Part shown: positions 36,164 through 45,236 of the stretch, piece by piece
Layout of the letters: each line of letters begins with the position of its first letter
Numbering within the stretch: position 1 is the first letter of the stretch
NCBI GenBank assembly: GCA_946478665.1
Contig: CAMLCZ010000003.1
Coordinates: forward strand, 124,001-188,000
Direction of reading: 5' to 3'
DNA from: an uncultured Bartonella sp.
Lineage (GTDB): Bacteria; Pseudomonadota; Alphaproteobacteria; Rhizobiales; Rhizobiaceae
DNA length: 64,000 bases
Notes under the pieces: model-generated
Told to the model about the DNA's origin: nothing
Seen by the model: only the letters and a program-made list of their open reading frames with translations
The model's database searches: none
Position numbers and translations under genes: made by a program

Positions 36164-37402
36164 ATGCACATTGAAAAAATCATTCTGAAAAGCATTTTGT
36201 GCCTCATATTATTATTCGGAGGCAGCAATTTCGGCTATGCGCAGGACGATCAAAGCCGTGATGCCGTCAATAAAGCTCTTTCAGACATTCAGCAAAATAT
36301 GACGTTATCGCGTGAGCGTGTTGCAGAATTGGCTGGTCAGGTTGATAGTCTGAAAAAAGATCAAAGAACCTTAACGAGCGAACTTGTCAAAGCTGCCAAA
36401 AAAGAAAGAGAAGCAAGCGAGAATATTGCCGCCAGTGAAGATAAGCTAAAAAAATTATTGGACGAAAAAGCTAAAGTTGTAGAAAACCTCAACAATCGTC
36501 GTGCGGAATTTGCTGAAGTGCTAGCAGCACTTGAACGTATGGGGTTAAACCCGCCGCCAGCCGTTTTAATCCACCCTGATGATGCTTTGGCATCTGTGCG
36601 CAGTGCAACATTGCTCGGGGCTCTTGTGCCTGAAATGCGAGAAAAGACCATGGCTCTTTCAGACAATTTGAAAGAGTTAAACCGTGTCAGCGCGTCCATT
36701 ACAACTGAACGCGATACATTGAAAAGTCAGGTGCAAGCACAAGCAGAAGAACAGAAACGTTTGACGCTTCTTTTGGAAGAAAAAGCGAAATTGCAAAAAA
36801 CATCGGAACAGGAATTGAGTAATCAGCGGAATAACATTCTTGAACTTTCTGAAAAAGCAAAATCGCTTGAGGATCTTTTGTCGGAACTGGAAAAACAGGA
36901 ACGACAACAATCACCAACGTCTCCGTCAATCGACAATAATCTGCAACTTACAAACCGACAAAATTTTGATAGCTTAAAAGGGCGTTTGACTGTGCCTGTT
37001 GCTGGCAAATTTGTGCAGAAATTTGGCGGTGGTAACAATTCAGCCATTGGCGATACAATAGAAACACAAGCCGGTGCAGTGGTGATGGCACCGAGTGATG
37101 GTGTGGTGGCATATGCTGGTCCTTTCCGCTCATATGGACAATTGATTATCCTTGATGTAGGTCAGGATTATCATATTCTGTTAGCAGGAATGGGGCATAT
37201 CAATGTGGCACAAGGACAGTTTGTATTGTCTGGCGAACCAATAGGTGCAATGGGCGCTCAACAAATTGCGAGTGTAGCATCATTGGATATAGGCAAAGCT
37301 GCTCCAATGCTCTACATTGAGTTCAGAAAACAAGGCAAACCTGTAAATCCGGCACCTTGGTGGGTGGTTGGTAAGTCGGGAAGGAACCAGAATGATTCGT
37401 AA
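36164..37402 (+). CDS. Murein hydrolase activator, EnvC family
   Basis: EnvC-type proteins activate amidases at the septum. The product has a signal peptide (ILKSILCLILLFGGSNFGYA), a long coiled coil (about residues 25-265; ALSDIQQNMTLSRERVAELA, ASEDKLKKLLDEKAKVVENL, LTLLLEEKAKLQKTSEQELS) and a C-terminal M23/LytM domain (GRLTVPVAGKFVQKFGGGNN, ETQAGAVVMAPSDGVVAYAG, YHILLAGMGHINVAQGQFVL). The LytM site lacks the usual zinc ligands (YHILLAGM where active enzymes have an H.H pair), as in activators. I choose ATG 36164 for the signal peptide; GTG 36119 and ATG 36134 are alternatives. The end overlaps ctpA by 11 bases. Confidence 0.85.
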   Translation: MHIEKIILKSILCLILLFGGSNFGYAQDDQSRDAVNKALSDIQQNMTLSRERVAELAGQVDSLKKDQRTLTSELVKAAKKEREASENIAASEDKLKKLLDEKAKVVENLNNRRAEFAEVLAALERMGLNPPPAVLIHPDDALASVRSATLLGALVPEMREKTMALSDNLKELNRVSASITTERDTLKSQVQAQAEEQKRLTLLLEEKAKLQKTSEQELSNQRNNILELSEKAKSLEDLLSELEKQERQQSPTSPSIDNNLQLTNRQNFDSLKGRLTVPVAGKFVQKFGGGNNSAIGDTIETQAGAVVMAPSDGVVAYAGPFRSYGQLIILDVGQDYHILLAGMGHINVAQGQFVLSGEPIGAMGAQQIASVASLDIGKAAPMLYIEFRKQGKPVNPAPWWVVGKSGRNQNDS

Positions 37403-38702
37403 ATTAACTCTTTTGGCTGCAGGTGCATTGCTTGGCGCAAGTTCGATGGTGATGGTGCAATCGGTTGCTGCCAATAACGATAGCGATACTTATAAACAAC
37501 TTGCAATTTTTGGTGATGTTTTTGAACGTGTTCGTGCGCAATATGTCACCGTGCCAGACGACAAGAAATTAATTGAAAATGCTATTAATGGCATGCTCAC
37601 ATCGCTTGATCCGCATTCTTCCTATATGAATGCTGATGAAGCCAAAGATATGCGTGTGTCAACCAAAGGCGAATTTGGTGGGCTTGGAATTGAAGTCACA
37701 ATGGAAAACGACTTGATTAAAGTTGTTTCTCCAATGGACGATACGCCAGCGGCAAAAGCGGGTGTTCTTGCTGGAGACCTGATTTCAAAGATTGATGGAG
37801 AGCAGGTTCGCGGACAAACCCTTAACGATGCTGTAAGCAAAATGCGCGGTGAAGTTGGCAAGCCTATCAAATTGACGATCATTCGTAATGGCGTTGATAA
37901 GCCACTCGAAATTACGGTTATCCGTGACATCATCAAGGTGAAGGCGGTAAAATATCGCGTTGAAGGCGATATTGGCTATTTGCGTCTTATCCAGTTTACC
38001 GAACAAACTTACGATGATCTTCAAGCTGCAATAAAAGATATCCAGTCCAAAATTCCAAATGAAAAACTCAAAGGATATGTCCTAGATTTACGTCTCAATC
38101 CGGGTGGCTTGCTCGATCAGGCAGTTAATGTGTCTGATGCCTTCTTGGATAAGGGTGAGATTGTTTCAACGCGTGGACGCGATCAATCGGAAGTTATGCG
38201 GTTTGATGCTAAGCCAGGTGATATTACAAATGGCAAACCGCTTATTGTTTTGATTAATGGTGGTTCTGCAAGTGCTTCTGAAATTGTTGCTGGTGCTCTG
38301 CAAGATCATCGTCGGGCAACAATACTTGGTACACAATCTTTCGGTAAAGGTTCGGTGCAAACCATTATTCCATTGGGGGATAATGGGGCATTGCGCTTAA
38401 CAACAGCACTCTATTACACACCGTCTGGTTCATCTATTCAAGGCAAAGGCATCACGCCTGATATCAAAGTGGATCAGCCATTGCCTGATGAGTATAAGGG
38501 CTATGATGTTAATTTGGGCGAATCTGAGCTTAAGGGACATATTAAAGGTAATCAGGAAGATGACAAAGGGTCTGGTTCTGCTGCCTTCGTTCCAAAGGAT
38601 CCAAAGGACGATATACAGCTCAATGAAGCTTACAAATTATTGCGTGGTGAAATGGCAAATGCCGCTTTCCCACCGGATCCCAAAAAAGGCGTTCCAAACT
38701 GA
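37392..38702 (+). CDS. ctpA: C-terminal processing protease CtpA (S41)
   Basis: A periplasmic S41 protease. The 436 residues have a signal/anchor (MIRKLTLLAAGALLGASSMV), an N-terminal helical cap, a PDZ domain (EFGGLGIEVTMENDLIKVVS, AGVLAGDLISKIDGEQVRG) and the protease core with YVLDLRLNPGGLLDQAVNVS, the catalytic Ser in NGGSASASEIVAGALQDHRR and the catalytic Lys in GTQSFGKGSVQTIIPL. A Gly/Asp/Lys-rich tail follows. GGGAAGGAA lies 6 bases before ATG 37392, so the upstream in-frame start is not used. It is probably coupled to the envC-like gene. Confidence 0.95.
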   Translation: MIRKLTLLAAGALLGASSMVMVQSVAANNDSDTYKQLAIFGDVFERVRAQYVTVPDDKKLIENAINGMLTSLDPHSSYMNADEAKDMRVSTKGEFGGLGIEVTMENDLIKVVSPMDDTPAAKAGVLAGDLISKIDGEQVRGQTLNDAVSKMRGEVGKPIKLTIIRNGVDKPLEITVIRDIIKVKAVKYRVEGDIGYLRLIQFTEQTYDDLQAAIKDIQSKIPNEKLKGYVLDLRLNPGGLLDQAVNVSDAFLDKGEIVSTRGRDQSEVMRFDAKPGDITNGKPLIVLINGGSASASEIVAGALQDHRRATILGTQSFGKGSVQTIIPLGDNGALRLTTALYYTPSGSSIQGKGITPDIKVDQPLPDEYKGYDVNLGESELKGHIKGNQEDDKGSGSAAFVPKDPKDDIQLNEAYKLLRGEMANAAFPPDPKKGVPN

Positions 38703-38711
38703 TCTTTTAAG

Positions 38712-38736
38712 AGGCGCGTTTATCGCGCCTTTTTAT
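38712..38736 (+). terminator. Intrinsic terminator after ctpA
   Basis: A 7-bp GC-rich stem (AGGCGCG / CGCGCCT) with a 5-base loop is followed by TTTTTATTTG, 9 bases after the ctpA stop. Confidence 0.9.
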
Positions 38737-38845
38737 TTGTTGGTTTAGCAAATTTTATAATTGCTTCATTGGTTGAATGCTATGTTGATATCCATGCTAA
38801 AAAACAGAAGCCTTCTGACTAAGTCGAAATTGCGAGAGGAAGAAA

Positions 38846-39373
38846 ATGGCAAAGCATGAAAATGATACGAATTTAGGAAATTTGCCCTACCGTAAATGCG
38901 TCGGTATCGCAGTGTTTAATCATGAAGGTAAAGTGTGGGTCGGTCAACGCATTATTGAACGGCGTAGTGAACTTGCCGGTTCTCCAAAAATCTGGCAAAT
39001 GCCACAAGGTGGAATAGAAAAGAATGAAGATCCACTTGTTGCCGCTCGTCGTGAATTATATGAAGAAACAGGCATCCACTCGATAGAATTGATTGATGAA
39101 GTGGACGATTGGATCAATTATGATTTGCCTCAGGAACTGATTGGTATTGCATTAAAGGGTAAGTATTGCGGACAAACGCAAAAATGGTTCGCATTCCGTT
39201 TTGTCGGAGATATTTCCGAAATTGCCATCAACCCTCCGCCAGATGGTAATCATGCCGAGTTTGATGATTGGAAATGGGTCGATTTGGAAGAATTGCCAAT
39301 GATGGTCGTCCCTTTTAAACAAGCTGTTTATGAGAAAGTCGTGGCAAAATTCCGTCATATTACAGGGAAATAG
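38846..39373 (+). CDS. rppH: RNA pyrophosphohydrolase RppH (invasion-associated IalA)
   Basis: A Nudix hydrolase that removes pyrophosphate from RNA 5' ends or cleaves dinucleoside polyphosphates; in Bartonella it is IalA. The 175 residues contain the Nudix box from residue 55 (GGIEK...[12 protein letters not shown]), preceded by SPKIWQMPQ as in RppH, and [11 protein letters not shown] after it. Length is standard. ialB lies 99 bases downstream on the same strand, reproducing the Bartonella ialAB pair. GAGAGGAAG lies just before the ATG. Confidence 0.94.
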   Translation: MAKHENDTNLGNLPYRKCVGIAVFNHEGKVWVGQRIIERRSELAGSPKIWQMPQGGIEKNEDPLVAARRELYEETGIHSIELIDEVDDWINYDLPQELIGIALKGKYCGQTQKWFAFRFVGDISEIAINPPPDGNHAEFDDWKWVDLEELPMMVVPFKQAVYEKVVAKFRHITGK

Positions 39374-39472
39374 CGGTTACATTGTGCTTGACGCTTGATA
39401 AAGAAAATGTATTTCTAAATCAAAGATGACTTCTTATGGCATATTTAAAACTATTTGCAGAAAGATTGTAAG

Positions 39473-40027
39473 ATGAAAAAACTATTAGGTTCCATCGCTG
39501 TAGCAGCGTTGTTTGCGTTTACATCCACAGCAATGGCTGGCGATAGCAAAGGCAGTAAACCAGGTACGGTAACACTGCCCAACGGTGCATCATCACTTAC
39601 TGAAACCTATGGTTTGTGGACTGTTACCTGTGCTGTGCAAAATAATGAAAAAGCCTGTGCTATGATCCGACAGGAAGTAAATGGTCAAAATCAGCCAGTA
39701 TTGAGCATGAATGTTTCTTCTTCAGCCGACGGCAATGTATCGGGTGTTTTGGTAATACCTTTCGGTGTTCTTGTGTCAAAGCCAGTTACTTTACAAGTTG
39801 ATGACACCAAAGTGGTTGTTAGCACCAGCGTGCGTACATGTATGCCTGCCGGTTGTATCGTTCCAATTGCATTTGACAAAAATACTGTTACGGCAATGCG
39901 TAGTGGCAAACAGCTCAATATGAAGGCGACATCAGCTGGCAATGGTGAACCAGTTTTAGACAATCTCTATGTTCAGCTTGATGGTTTCGGCGCTGCATTG
40001 GATCGCCTTGATGGTTTAAAAAAATAA
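39473..40027 (+). CDS. ialB: Invasion-associated locus B protein IalB
   Basis: IalB is a small secreted or outer-membrane-associated protein linked to erythrocyte invasion in Bartonella and widespread in alphaproteobacteria. From ATG 39473 the 184 residues start with a signal peptide ending in TAMAG. The family pattern follows: ETYGLWTVTCAVQNNEKACA, PFGVLVSKPVTLQVDDTKV and RTCMPAGCIVPIAFDKNTVT. Four cysteines in two pairs fit two disulfides. A longer TTG start (39455) adds only six residues before the signal peptide and is less likely. Confidence 0.92.
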   Translation: MKKLLGSIAVAALFAFTSTAMAGDSKGSKPGTVTLPNGASSLTETYGLWTVTCAVQNNEKACAMIRQEVNGQNQPVLSMNVSSSADGNVSGVLVIPFGVLVSKPVTLQVDDTKVVVSTSVRTCMPAGCIVPIAFDKNTVTAMRSGKQLNMKATSAGNGEPVLDNLYVQLDGFGAALDRLDGLKK

Positions 40028-40082
40028 TCATTCAAGTGTGTTGATAGACAATACGCGGTAATTTATCATTCTACCAATGGCA

Positions 40083-40112
40083 AAAGCGGTTCTAACGAAC
40101 CGCTTTTTTGTT
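40083..40112 (+). terminator. Terminator between convergent ialB and zinc ATPase genes
   Basis: A 9-bp stem (AAGCGGTTC / GAACCGCTT) with loop TAAC is followed by a T-run on the + strand; a shorter T-run faces the other strand. It overlaps the 3' end of the minus-strand ATPase gene and may serve both genes. Confidence 0.88.
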
Positions 40113-42494
40113 TTTAAACAATAATAGTCTAAGCGCATTGAGGGTTACCAGAACTGTTGCGCCAGTATCTGCAATCACGGCAAGCCAAAGACCCGTAATG
40201 CCAAATATTGTTGTCAGTAAAAATATCACCTTCAGTCCTAAGGCAATGGCGACATTCTCTCGAATGTTTTTCATTGTTGTTCGTGCAAGGCGAATAAGTG
40301 TAGGGATATCTGAAATGCGATTGCGCAAAATTGCAGCATCGGCTGTTTCCAAAGCAACATCGGTACCCGATCCCATCGCAATGCCTACATCAGCTGCAGC
40401 AAGTGCCGGAGCGTCATTTATACCATCGCCGACCATTGCGATATGATGTCCAGATGCAAGGTCTTTTATTGCATTTACTTTCATGTCCGGCAGTAATTCT
40501 GCTTTTACTTGTATACCAAGTGCTTGGGCAATGGCGCTTCCGGTCCGCTCATTGTCTCCGGTTAACATAAAGCTTTCAATCCGCAAGCTTTTCAATTCAT
40601 TTAAAGCGGCTAATGCATCAGGTCTTGGTTCATCACGCAGCGCTATAACGCCAATGGCTTGGTCGTTATGATGCACAATAATGACTGTTTTTCCTTCGGT
40701 TTCAAACCGTTCTGCAGCTTCTTTCAAAATGTCACTGATTATACCATCGGTTGGAGAAAATCTTGGTGCACCGATAAACACAGGTTTACCTTTCCATTCG
40801 GCAGAAATACCTTTGCCAACAACCGCCTTAACATTCTGGACAGATAGCGCCTCAATATGTCTTGCACCAGTTTCATTTACGATTGCCAATGCAACTGGGT
40901 GGCTCGATTCCCGCTCCAATGCCAGGCTAAGAGAAAGAAGCTCATCTTCAGATAACTCAGTGGTAACAATATCGGTGACAGCTGGGCTACCTTTTGTAAG
41001 GGTGCCAGTTTTATCAAATGTTATACGATCTACCTTAGCCAAAGTTTCAATGACATTGCCACCTTTTACCAAAAGTCCCTGACGGGTTCCAGCGGATAGA
41101 CCAGAGGCTATAGCGGCAGGAACCGAGATAACCAGAGCGCATGGGCAACCAATTAGCAAAAGTGCCAAGGCGCGATATGTCCATTGTAACCATAAACCAT
41201 CAAATAAAGGCGGAATGACACCAACCAATATCGCAATGCCGATGATAATTGGCATGTAAACTTTTGCAAAAGCATCAATAAAACGCTGTGTCGGAGCCTT
41301 TGCATCTTGTGCTTCTTCAATAAGAGTTATGATGCGTGAAATTGTGTTATCCGCAGGCTTTGTTTCAACCCGAATTCGTAATGTTGCTTCACTGTTAATG
41401 GTACCAGCAAATACCTTATCATTCACTGTTTTGATAACGGGTACAGACTCTCCCGTAATCGGTGATTCATCAACGCCAGATGTTCCATCAACAACAATAC
41501 CATCAGCAGCAATACGATCCCCTGGTCGAGCAAGGACAATATCACCGATCAAAAGACTATCAGCAGCAACTTCCTTTAACGCACCAGCCTTTTCCAGCCA
41601 TGCTGTTTTGGGGGTAAGCTTACCTAATGATTTTATGCCAGCTCTTGCTCGTCCTGTAGCAACACCTTCCAGAACTTCCCCAACACAAAACAGAAAAACA
41701 ACGACGGCGGCTTCTTCTGTCGCGTTGATTATGATTGCGCCAATTGCTGCTATTGTCATCAACATTTCTATTGTGAAAGGGCTACCATGGCGTAAAGCGG
41801 CAAACGCGCGTTTAGCAACAGGAAACAGAGAAATGACAGCGGCAATTGTGAAAAACCAGAATGAAAATTTGGCTTCGACCGCCGATAAGCCATAGGCTAT
41901 TGCAAGCAAAATACCCGAAACTAAAGCCAATTTTCCTTTATCTGTTTTATACCAAGCTTTTTCTTCCAACACGGGATTGGGTACCGTTTGATCGATTTTA
42001 ATCAGCTTGTAGCCAAGAGACGCAACAGTACTTTCTATTTTCTCAAGATTGATGTGGCTTTTATCAGGTGTAAGGTTGAGCCGCTCTCTGGTTAATGAGA
42101 CATGCACATGTTGCACACCGGGCATGTGCTGCAAGGCTGTTGTTATTGTTGCGGCACATGCTGCACAATCCATTCCTTCAACATGCCACACTATGTCATT
42201 GGCATTTTCAATCACGTCATCATCTTCAATAATGAGTTCGTTATGCGAGTGATCATGTCCACTATGATCGTGTCCACTATGATCATGAGTAGCGTGATCA
42301 TGCTCGTGAGAATGACAGTGACAATGCTCATTCTCATCGTGGTTATGGTCGTGGTGTTCTTTGTGATTATGCTCATGCGCTGCACCATGATCATTCACAC
42401 AACAATGATCATTATGATTGTGTGGGTGGTTATGGGAATCCTCAATCGATTCCTCATGCACATGGTTTTTATCAAATTTTCCGACCTTACTCAT
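40092..42494 (-). CDS. Heavy-metal P1B-type ATPase (Zn/Cd/Pb efflux) with His-rich N-terminus
   Basis: The pump exports divalent heavy metals across the inner membrane. In the 800 residues, positions 11-84 are extremely rich in His, with Asp/Asn/Glu and a few Cys. A heavy-metal-binding domain follows (GMDCAAC at residues 107-113), then membrane helices including the metal-selecting CPCALVISVPAAIASG, the phosphorylation site DKTGTLTKGSP and the hinge VGDGINDAPALAAADVGIAM. The CPC motif and short HMA set point to the ZntA/CadA group. It is divergent from a MerR-type gene with a typical MerR promoter between. A TypeI metal set of this kind is probably inducible by zinc, cadmium or lead. Confidence 0.92.
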   Translation of the reverse strand: MSKVGKFDKNHVHEESIEDSHNHPHNHNDHCCVNDHGAAHEHNHKEHHDHNHDENEHCHCHSHEHDHATHDHSGHDHSGHDHSHNELIIEDDDVIENANDIVWHVEGMDCAACAATITTALQHMPGVQHVHVSLTRERLNLTPDKSHINLEKIESTVASLGYKLIKIDQTVPNPVLEEKAWYKTDKGKLALVSGILLAIAYGLSAVEAKFSFWFFTIAAVISLFPVAKRAFAALRHGSPFTIEMLMTIAAIGAIIINATEEAAVVVFLFCVGEVLEGVATGRARAGIKSLGKLTPKTAWLEKAGALKEVAADSLLIGDIVLARPGDRIAADGIVVDGTSGVDESPITGESVPVIKTVNDKVFAGTINSEATLRIRVETKPADNTISRIITLIEEAQDAKAPTQRFIDAFAKVYMPIIIGIAILVGVIPPLFDGLWLQWTYRALALLLIGCPCALVISVPAAIASGLSAGTRQGLLVKGGNVIETLAKVDRITFDKTGTLTKGSPAVTDIVTTELSEDELLSLSLALERESSHPVALAIVNETGARHIEALSVQNVKAVVGKGISAEWKGKPVFIGAPRFSPTDGIISDILKEAAERFETEGKTVIIVHHNDQAIGVIALRDEPRPDALAALNELKSLRIESFMLTGDNERTGSAIAQALGIQVKAELLPDMKVNAIKDLASGHHIAMVGDGINDAPALAAADVGIAMGSGTDVALETADAAILRNRISDIPTLIRLARTTMKNIRENVAIALGLKVIFLLTTIFGITGLWLAVIADTGATVLVTLNALRLLLFKNKKAVR

Positions 42495-42551
42495 GGATCA
42501 AAACTCCATTATGGGCTGTAAATATCAGCACTTTTTTTTCTGTCGGATAGT

Positions 42552-42582
42552 TATATAATTCCTGTAGTCACTACAGGTTCAA
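42552..42582 (-). promoter_or_regulatory. MerR-type operator/promoter of the metal ATPase gene
   Basis: On the minus strand TTGAAC (-35, 42577-42582) and TATATA (-10, 42552-42557) are 19 bases apart, the long spacer that MerR regulators correct by twisting DNA. The spacer holds the dyad CCTGTAG-TCA-CTACAGG (42561-42577), close to the operators of the CadR/PbrR group. Confidence 0.85.
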
Positions 42583-42590
42583 GAGGAAAA

Positions 42591-43010
42591 ATGAAAAAAG
42601 ATAACTTTTCTATCGGAGAACTTTCTAAAGCAACGGAATGTCCCGTCGAAACAATAAGATACTATGGAAAAATAAGTTTATTGGAGGAGCCAGAGCGGAC
42701 TGAAGGCAATCAGCGTCGCTATGGGAGGAAGGATTATAAACGTCTTTTGTTTATTTTGCGCGCGAGAAGTCTTGGGTTTTCGATCGAATCTATCAGACAA
42801 CTGATAAAATTATCGGAACATCCAAATGATTTATGCGGTGAAGCCGACTCAATTGCCCAGCAGCAATTATGTGAAACGCGAGCTAAAATTGCTCGTTTGC
42901 GGTATCTGGAACAAGAATTGGAAAAAATGACGAAGCAATGTCAGGGACATAAAATCCGTGAATGCAAAGTTATTGAAAGCCTTGCCGATTTCTCTGCCCC
43001 TGAGCATTAG
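42591..43010 (+). CDS. MerR-family metal-responsive regulator (CadR/PbrR/ZntR group)
   Basis: A 139-residue repressor/activator. The winged helix-turn-helix is at the N-terminus (SIGELSKATECPVETIRYYG, RRYGRKDYKRLLFILRARSL), followed by the dimerising helix (about residues 80-118). Metal-binding cysteines are expected at residue about 79-83 (NDLCGEAD) and in the C-terminal CQGHKIREC, a pattern of the CadR/PbrR/ZntR type. It is transcribed away from the ATPase and should control it through the shared dyad. AGAGGAAAA precedes the ATG. Confidence 0.9.
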   Translation: MKKDNFSIGELSKATECPVETIRYYGKISLLEEPERTEGNQRRYGRKDYKRLLFILRARSLGFSIESIRQLIKLSEHPNDLCGEADSIAQQQLCETRAKIARLRYLEQELEKMTKQCQGHKIRECKVIESLADFSAPEH

Positions 43011-43039
43011 AGATCAATATTGTAAACAGGCTTGATGTT

Positions 43040-43252
43040 TTACAATGCTTTAGGTGTATATCCGGCGTCTGTGATAATTGCTGCAAGTGCCGATTTATCG
43101 GCAACGCCGGTTATTTTTACCAGATGCTTGTCAAGCTCAACATCTACATTGGAAGAGGGAAATTGTGCTTTGATAGAATCCGTAATTGTTTTGACACAAT
43201 GGGCACATTCCATATCTTCAACCTTAAATGTTGCTGTGTTTTGATCTGACAT
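43040..43252 (-). CDS. Small heavy-metal-associated (HMA) domain protein
   Basis: A 70-residue CopZ-like metallochaperone. It carries the MECAHC metal site (residues 14-19) within KVEDMECAHCVKTITDSI and ends in the beta-alpha-beta pattern KITGVADKSALAAIITDAGY. It is convergent with the MerR-type gene. The protein could carry copper or zinc; the neighbouring ATPase suggests a shared metal task, but the metal cannot be told from sequence. Confidence 0.88.
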   Translation of the reverse strand: MSDQNTATFKVEDMECAHCVKTITDSIKAQFPSSNVDVELDKHLVKITGVADKSALAAIITDAGYTPKAL

Positions 43253-43367
43253 GATTTCTATCCTTTACTCATGAAGTATTTTCTATCATATGGAAGCTTC
43301 CTATGGGGGAAGGTCAAGAGGGAATGATCTCATTTGCCTGCATAAATAATAGAATAGGGATATTGGA

Positions 43368-44702
43368 ATGGTTTCGGCGAGGACATTAAACAGCAATGAT
43401 ATGCGCACTTTAGGATTGGCGTCCTTAGGTGGAGCTCTTGAATTTTACGATTTTATCATTTTTGTATTTTTTACCGCCGAAATTTCGCGCGCTGTCTTGC
43501 CAGTCGATATGTCCTCATGGCTCGCAACAACTTGGACATACGGTATTTTTGCAGCCGGTTATCTCATGAGGCCAATAGGTGGCATCGTTATGGCGCATCT
43601 GGGTGATAAGATTGGGCGCAAGCGCATCTTTACATTCTCTGTTTTGTTAATGTCATTGGCAACGTTGGGAATGGCATTTATCCCGACATATAACCATTTT
43701 GGTGTTCTAGCACCGCTTATCCTATTATGCTGCCGCATGATGCAAGGCTTGGCTGTTGGTGGGGAAGTGCCTGGTGCATGGACGTTTGTTGCTGAACATG
43801 TGCCACAAAAGCATGTCGGACTAGCAACGGGTGTTCTAACATCAGGGCTGTCTCTTGGTATTCTCATCGGCTCATTAATTGCCTTTTTCATCAATCATAT
43901 TGTTCATGGCAATATCTTGCCTTGGTCGGAGGAGGTTGCAGATTTTTGGGGGTGGCGCTTGGCATTTGTAATCGGCGGCATTTTTGGTTTGATCGCTGTT
44001 TGGCTAAGACGCTTTTTGAATGAAACGCCGATTTTTAAAGAAATGAAGCAAAAGAAAGCTTTAGCCAAAGATATCCCACTGAAACTTGTTTTAAAAAATT
44101 ATCTCGGCGGTGTGGTCATTGCAGTTTTATTAACATGGACACTTTCGGCCACAGTCATGATTAGCACCTTATTGACACCAAATTATATGAAAGCGGCGCC
44201 TTATAATTATTCGGCCGATATCGCATTGGCAGCGAATTGTGTTACCACATTCTTCCTTATTCTTGGCACGCCTGTGGCAGGTTATTTATGTGATAAGTTC
44301 GGATCTGGTCGGTTCTTTACCATTGCGGGAATTAGCTTCGCTATCGTTGCATGTGTGTTTTATAATTTTGCTGGATATTCAGTCGCAGCACTTTTTATCC
44401 TTTCGGCCTTCTTAGGTTTTTTTGCCGGATTTGTCGGAGCCGTTGCTTATGTCATGGTTAGAAGCTTTCCGGCAACTGTGCGTTTTTCAGGGTTATCATT
44501 TTCATATAATCTCGCTTATGCCGTGTTTGGTGGTTTGACACCTTGGACAATCAATGTGCTACAACCGTCATTTCCAATGGTACATGTTTGGTATCTTGTT
44601 CTAATCTCCATTCTTGCAAGCCTTGTCGGCATCTATTTAACCGTGTCGGGTGGAAACAAATTGATGACAATTGGTGTTGAAGAGGCAATCGAACAAAAGT
44701 AA
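43368..44702 (+). CDS. MFS transporter, metabolite:H+ symporter (MHS) family
   Basis: The 444 residues have about 12 membrane helices. The family signature of MHS/ProP-type carriers is seen in GALEFYDFIIFVFF, LMRPIGGIVMAHLGDKIGRK, GLAVGGEVPGAWTFVAEHVP and the FLNETP loop after helix 6. Substrates of the family include proline/betaine, citrate, ketoglutarate and shikimate; which one is used here is not clear. It lies alone between the metal unit and yggT. Confidence 0.85.
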   Translation: MVSARTLNSNDMRTLGLASLGGALEFYDFIIFVFFTAEISRAVLPVDMSSWLATTWTYGIFAAGYLMRPIGGIVMAHLGDKIGRKRIFTFSVLLMSLATLGMAFIPTYNHFGVLAPLILLCCRMMQGLAVGGEVPGAWTFVAEHVPQKHVGLATGVLTSGLSLGILIGSLIAFFINHIVHGNILPWSEEVADFWGWRLAFVIGGIFGLIAVWLRRFLNETPIFKEMKQKKALAKDIPLKLVLKNYLGGVVIAVLLTWTLSATVMISTLLTPNYMKAAPYNYSADIALAANCVTTFFLILGTPVAGYLCDKFGSGRFFTIAGISFAIVACVFYNFAGYSVAALFILSAFLGFFAGFVGAVAYVMVRSFPATVRFSGLSFSYNLAYAVFGGLTPWTINVLQPSFPMVHVWYLVLISILASLVGIYLTVSGGNKLMTIGVEEAIEQK

Positions 44703-44864
44703 CACTTCATACAAAGCGATTAGGCTTTATTATGAGGTTGCTGTTGGTTGAGCATATGTTTGCTGAAGCATTAAATCTTTTTCATAATGGTTGATGTTTG
44801 GCAAAAACCTCATATCTTAGTCGAGAATTCGGGGTATCAAGCTTTTTTTAAAGGAAAATCAGGA

Positions 44865-45158
44865 ATGGTATTTGCGCTACTTAAGGTAATTGATCTTGTT
44901 TTCAGTATTTATATTTTCATTCTGATTGCTAGCGCAATATTCTCTTGGCTTTACGCTTTTAACATCGTCAATCCACGCAATCCGCTTGTTATGGGCATTG
45001 CCAATTTCCTATATCATGCAACTGAACCTGTTTTAGCGCCGATTAGACGGCGTTTACCTAACCTTGGTTCCATTGATATTTCACCAATCATTGTTTTTCT
45101 GGTGATCTATTTTATTCGTGTTTGCATGTGGCGCGTTTATTTTGGAATGCTATTCTAA
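44865..45158 (+). CDS. YggT family membrane protein
   Basis: From ATG 44865 the product has 97 residues with two hydrophobic segments (about 6-30 and 70-92) and the family pattern YIFILIASAIFSWLYAFNIV and LYHATEPVLAPIRRRLPNLG. YggT proteins are linked to osmotic stress and division in other bacteria; the precise role is unknown. AAGGA lies about 9 bases before this ATG. An in-frame ATG at 44787 would add 26 unconserved residues. Ends convergent to the next transporter gene. Confidence 0.85.
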   Translation: MVFALLKVIDLVFSIYIFILIASAIFSWLYAFNIVNPRNPLVMGIANFLYHATEPVLAPIRRRLPNLGSIDISPIIVFLVIYFIRVCMWRVYFGMLF

Positions 45159-45236
45159 TAACAGCGATCAACTGCAACCTATCAAGCATATTTACCCAAA
45201 GTGTTTACTCTATAACATTTGGGGTTTTTATAAATA

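Noticed and set aside
41329-41895. Long open frame antisense to the metal ATPase
   Set aside because: It lies wholly within a clear ATPase core and has no ribosome-binding site or recognisable product.
42102-42521. Open frame on the + strand opposite the His-rich part of the metal ATPase
   Set aside because: It is the shadow of the repeated His codons on the other strand, with a Met/Val/Ile-rich composition and no start signal.
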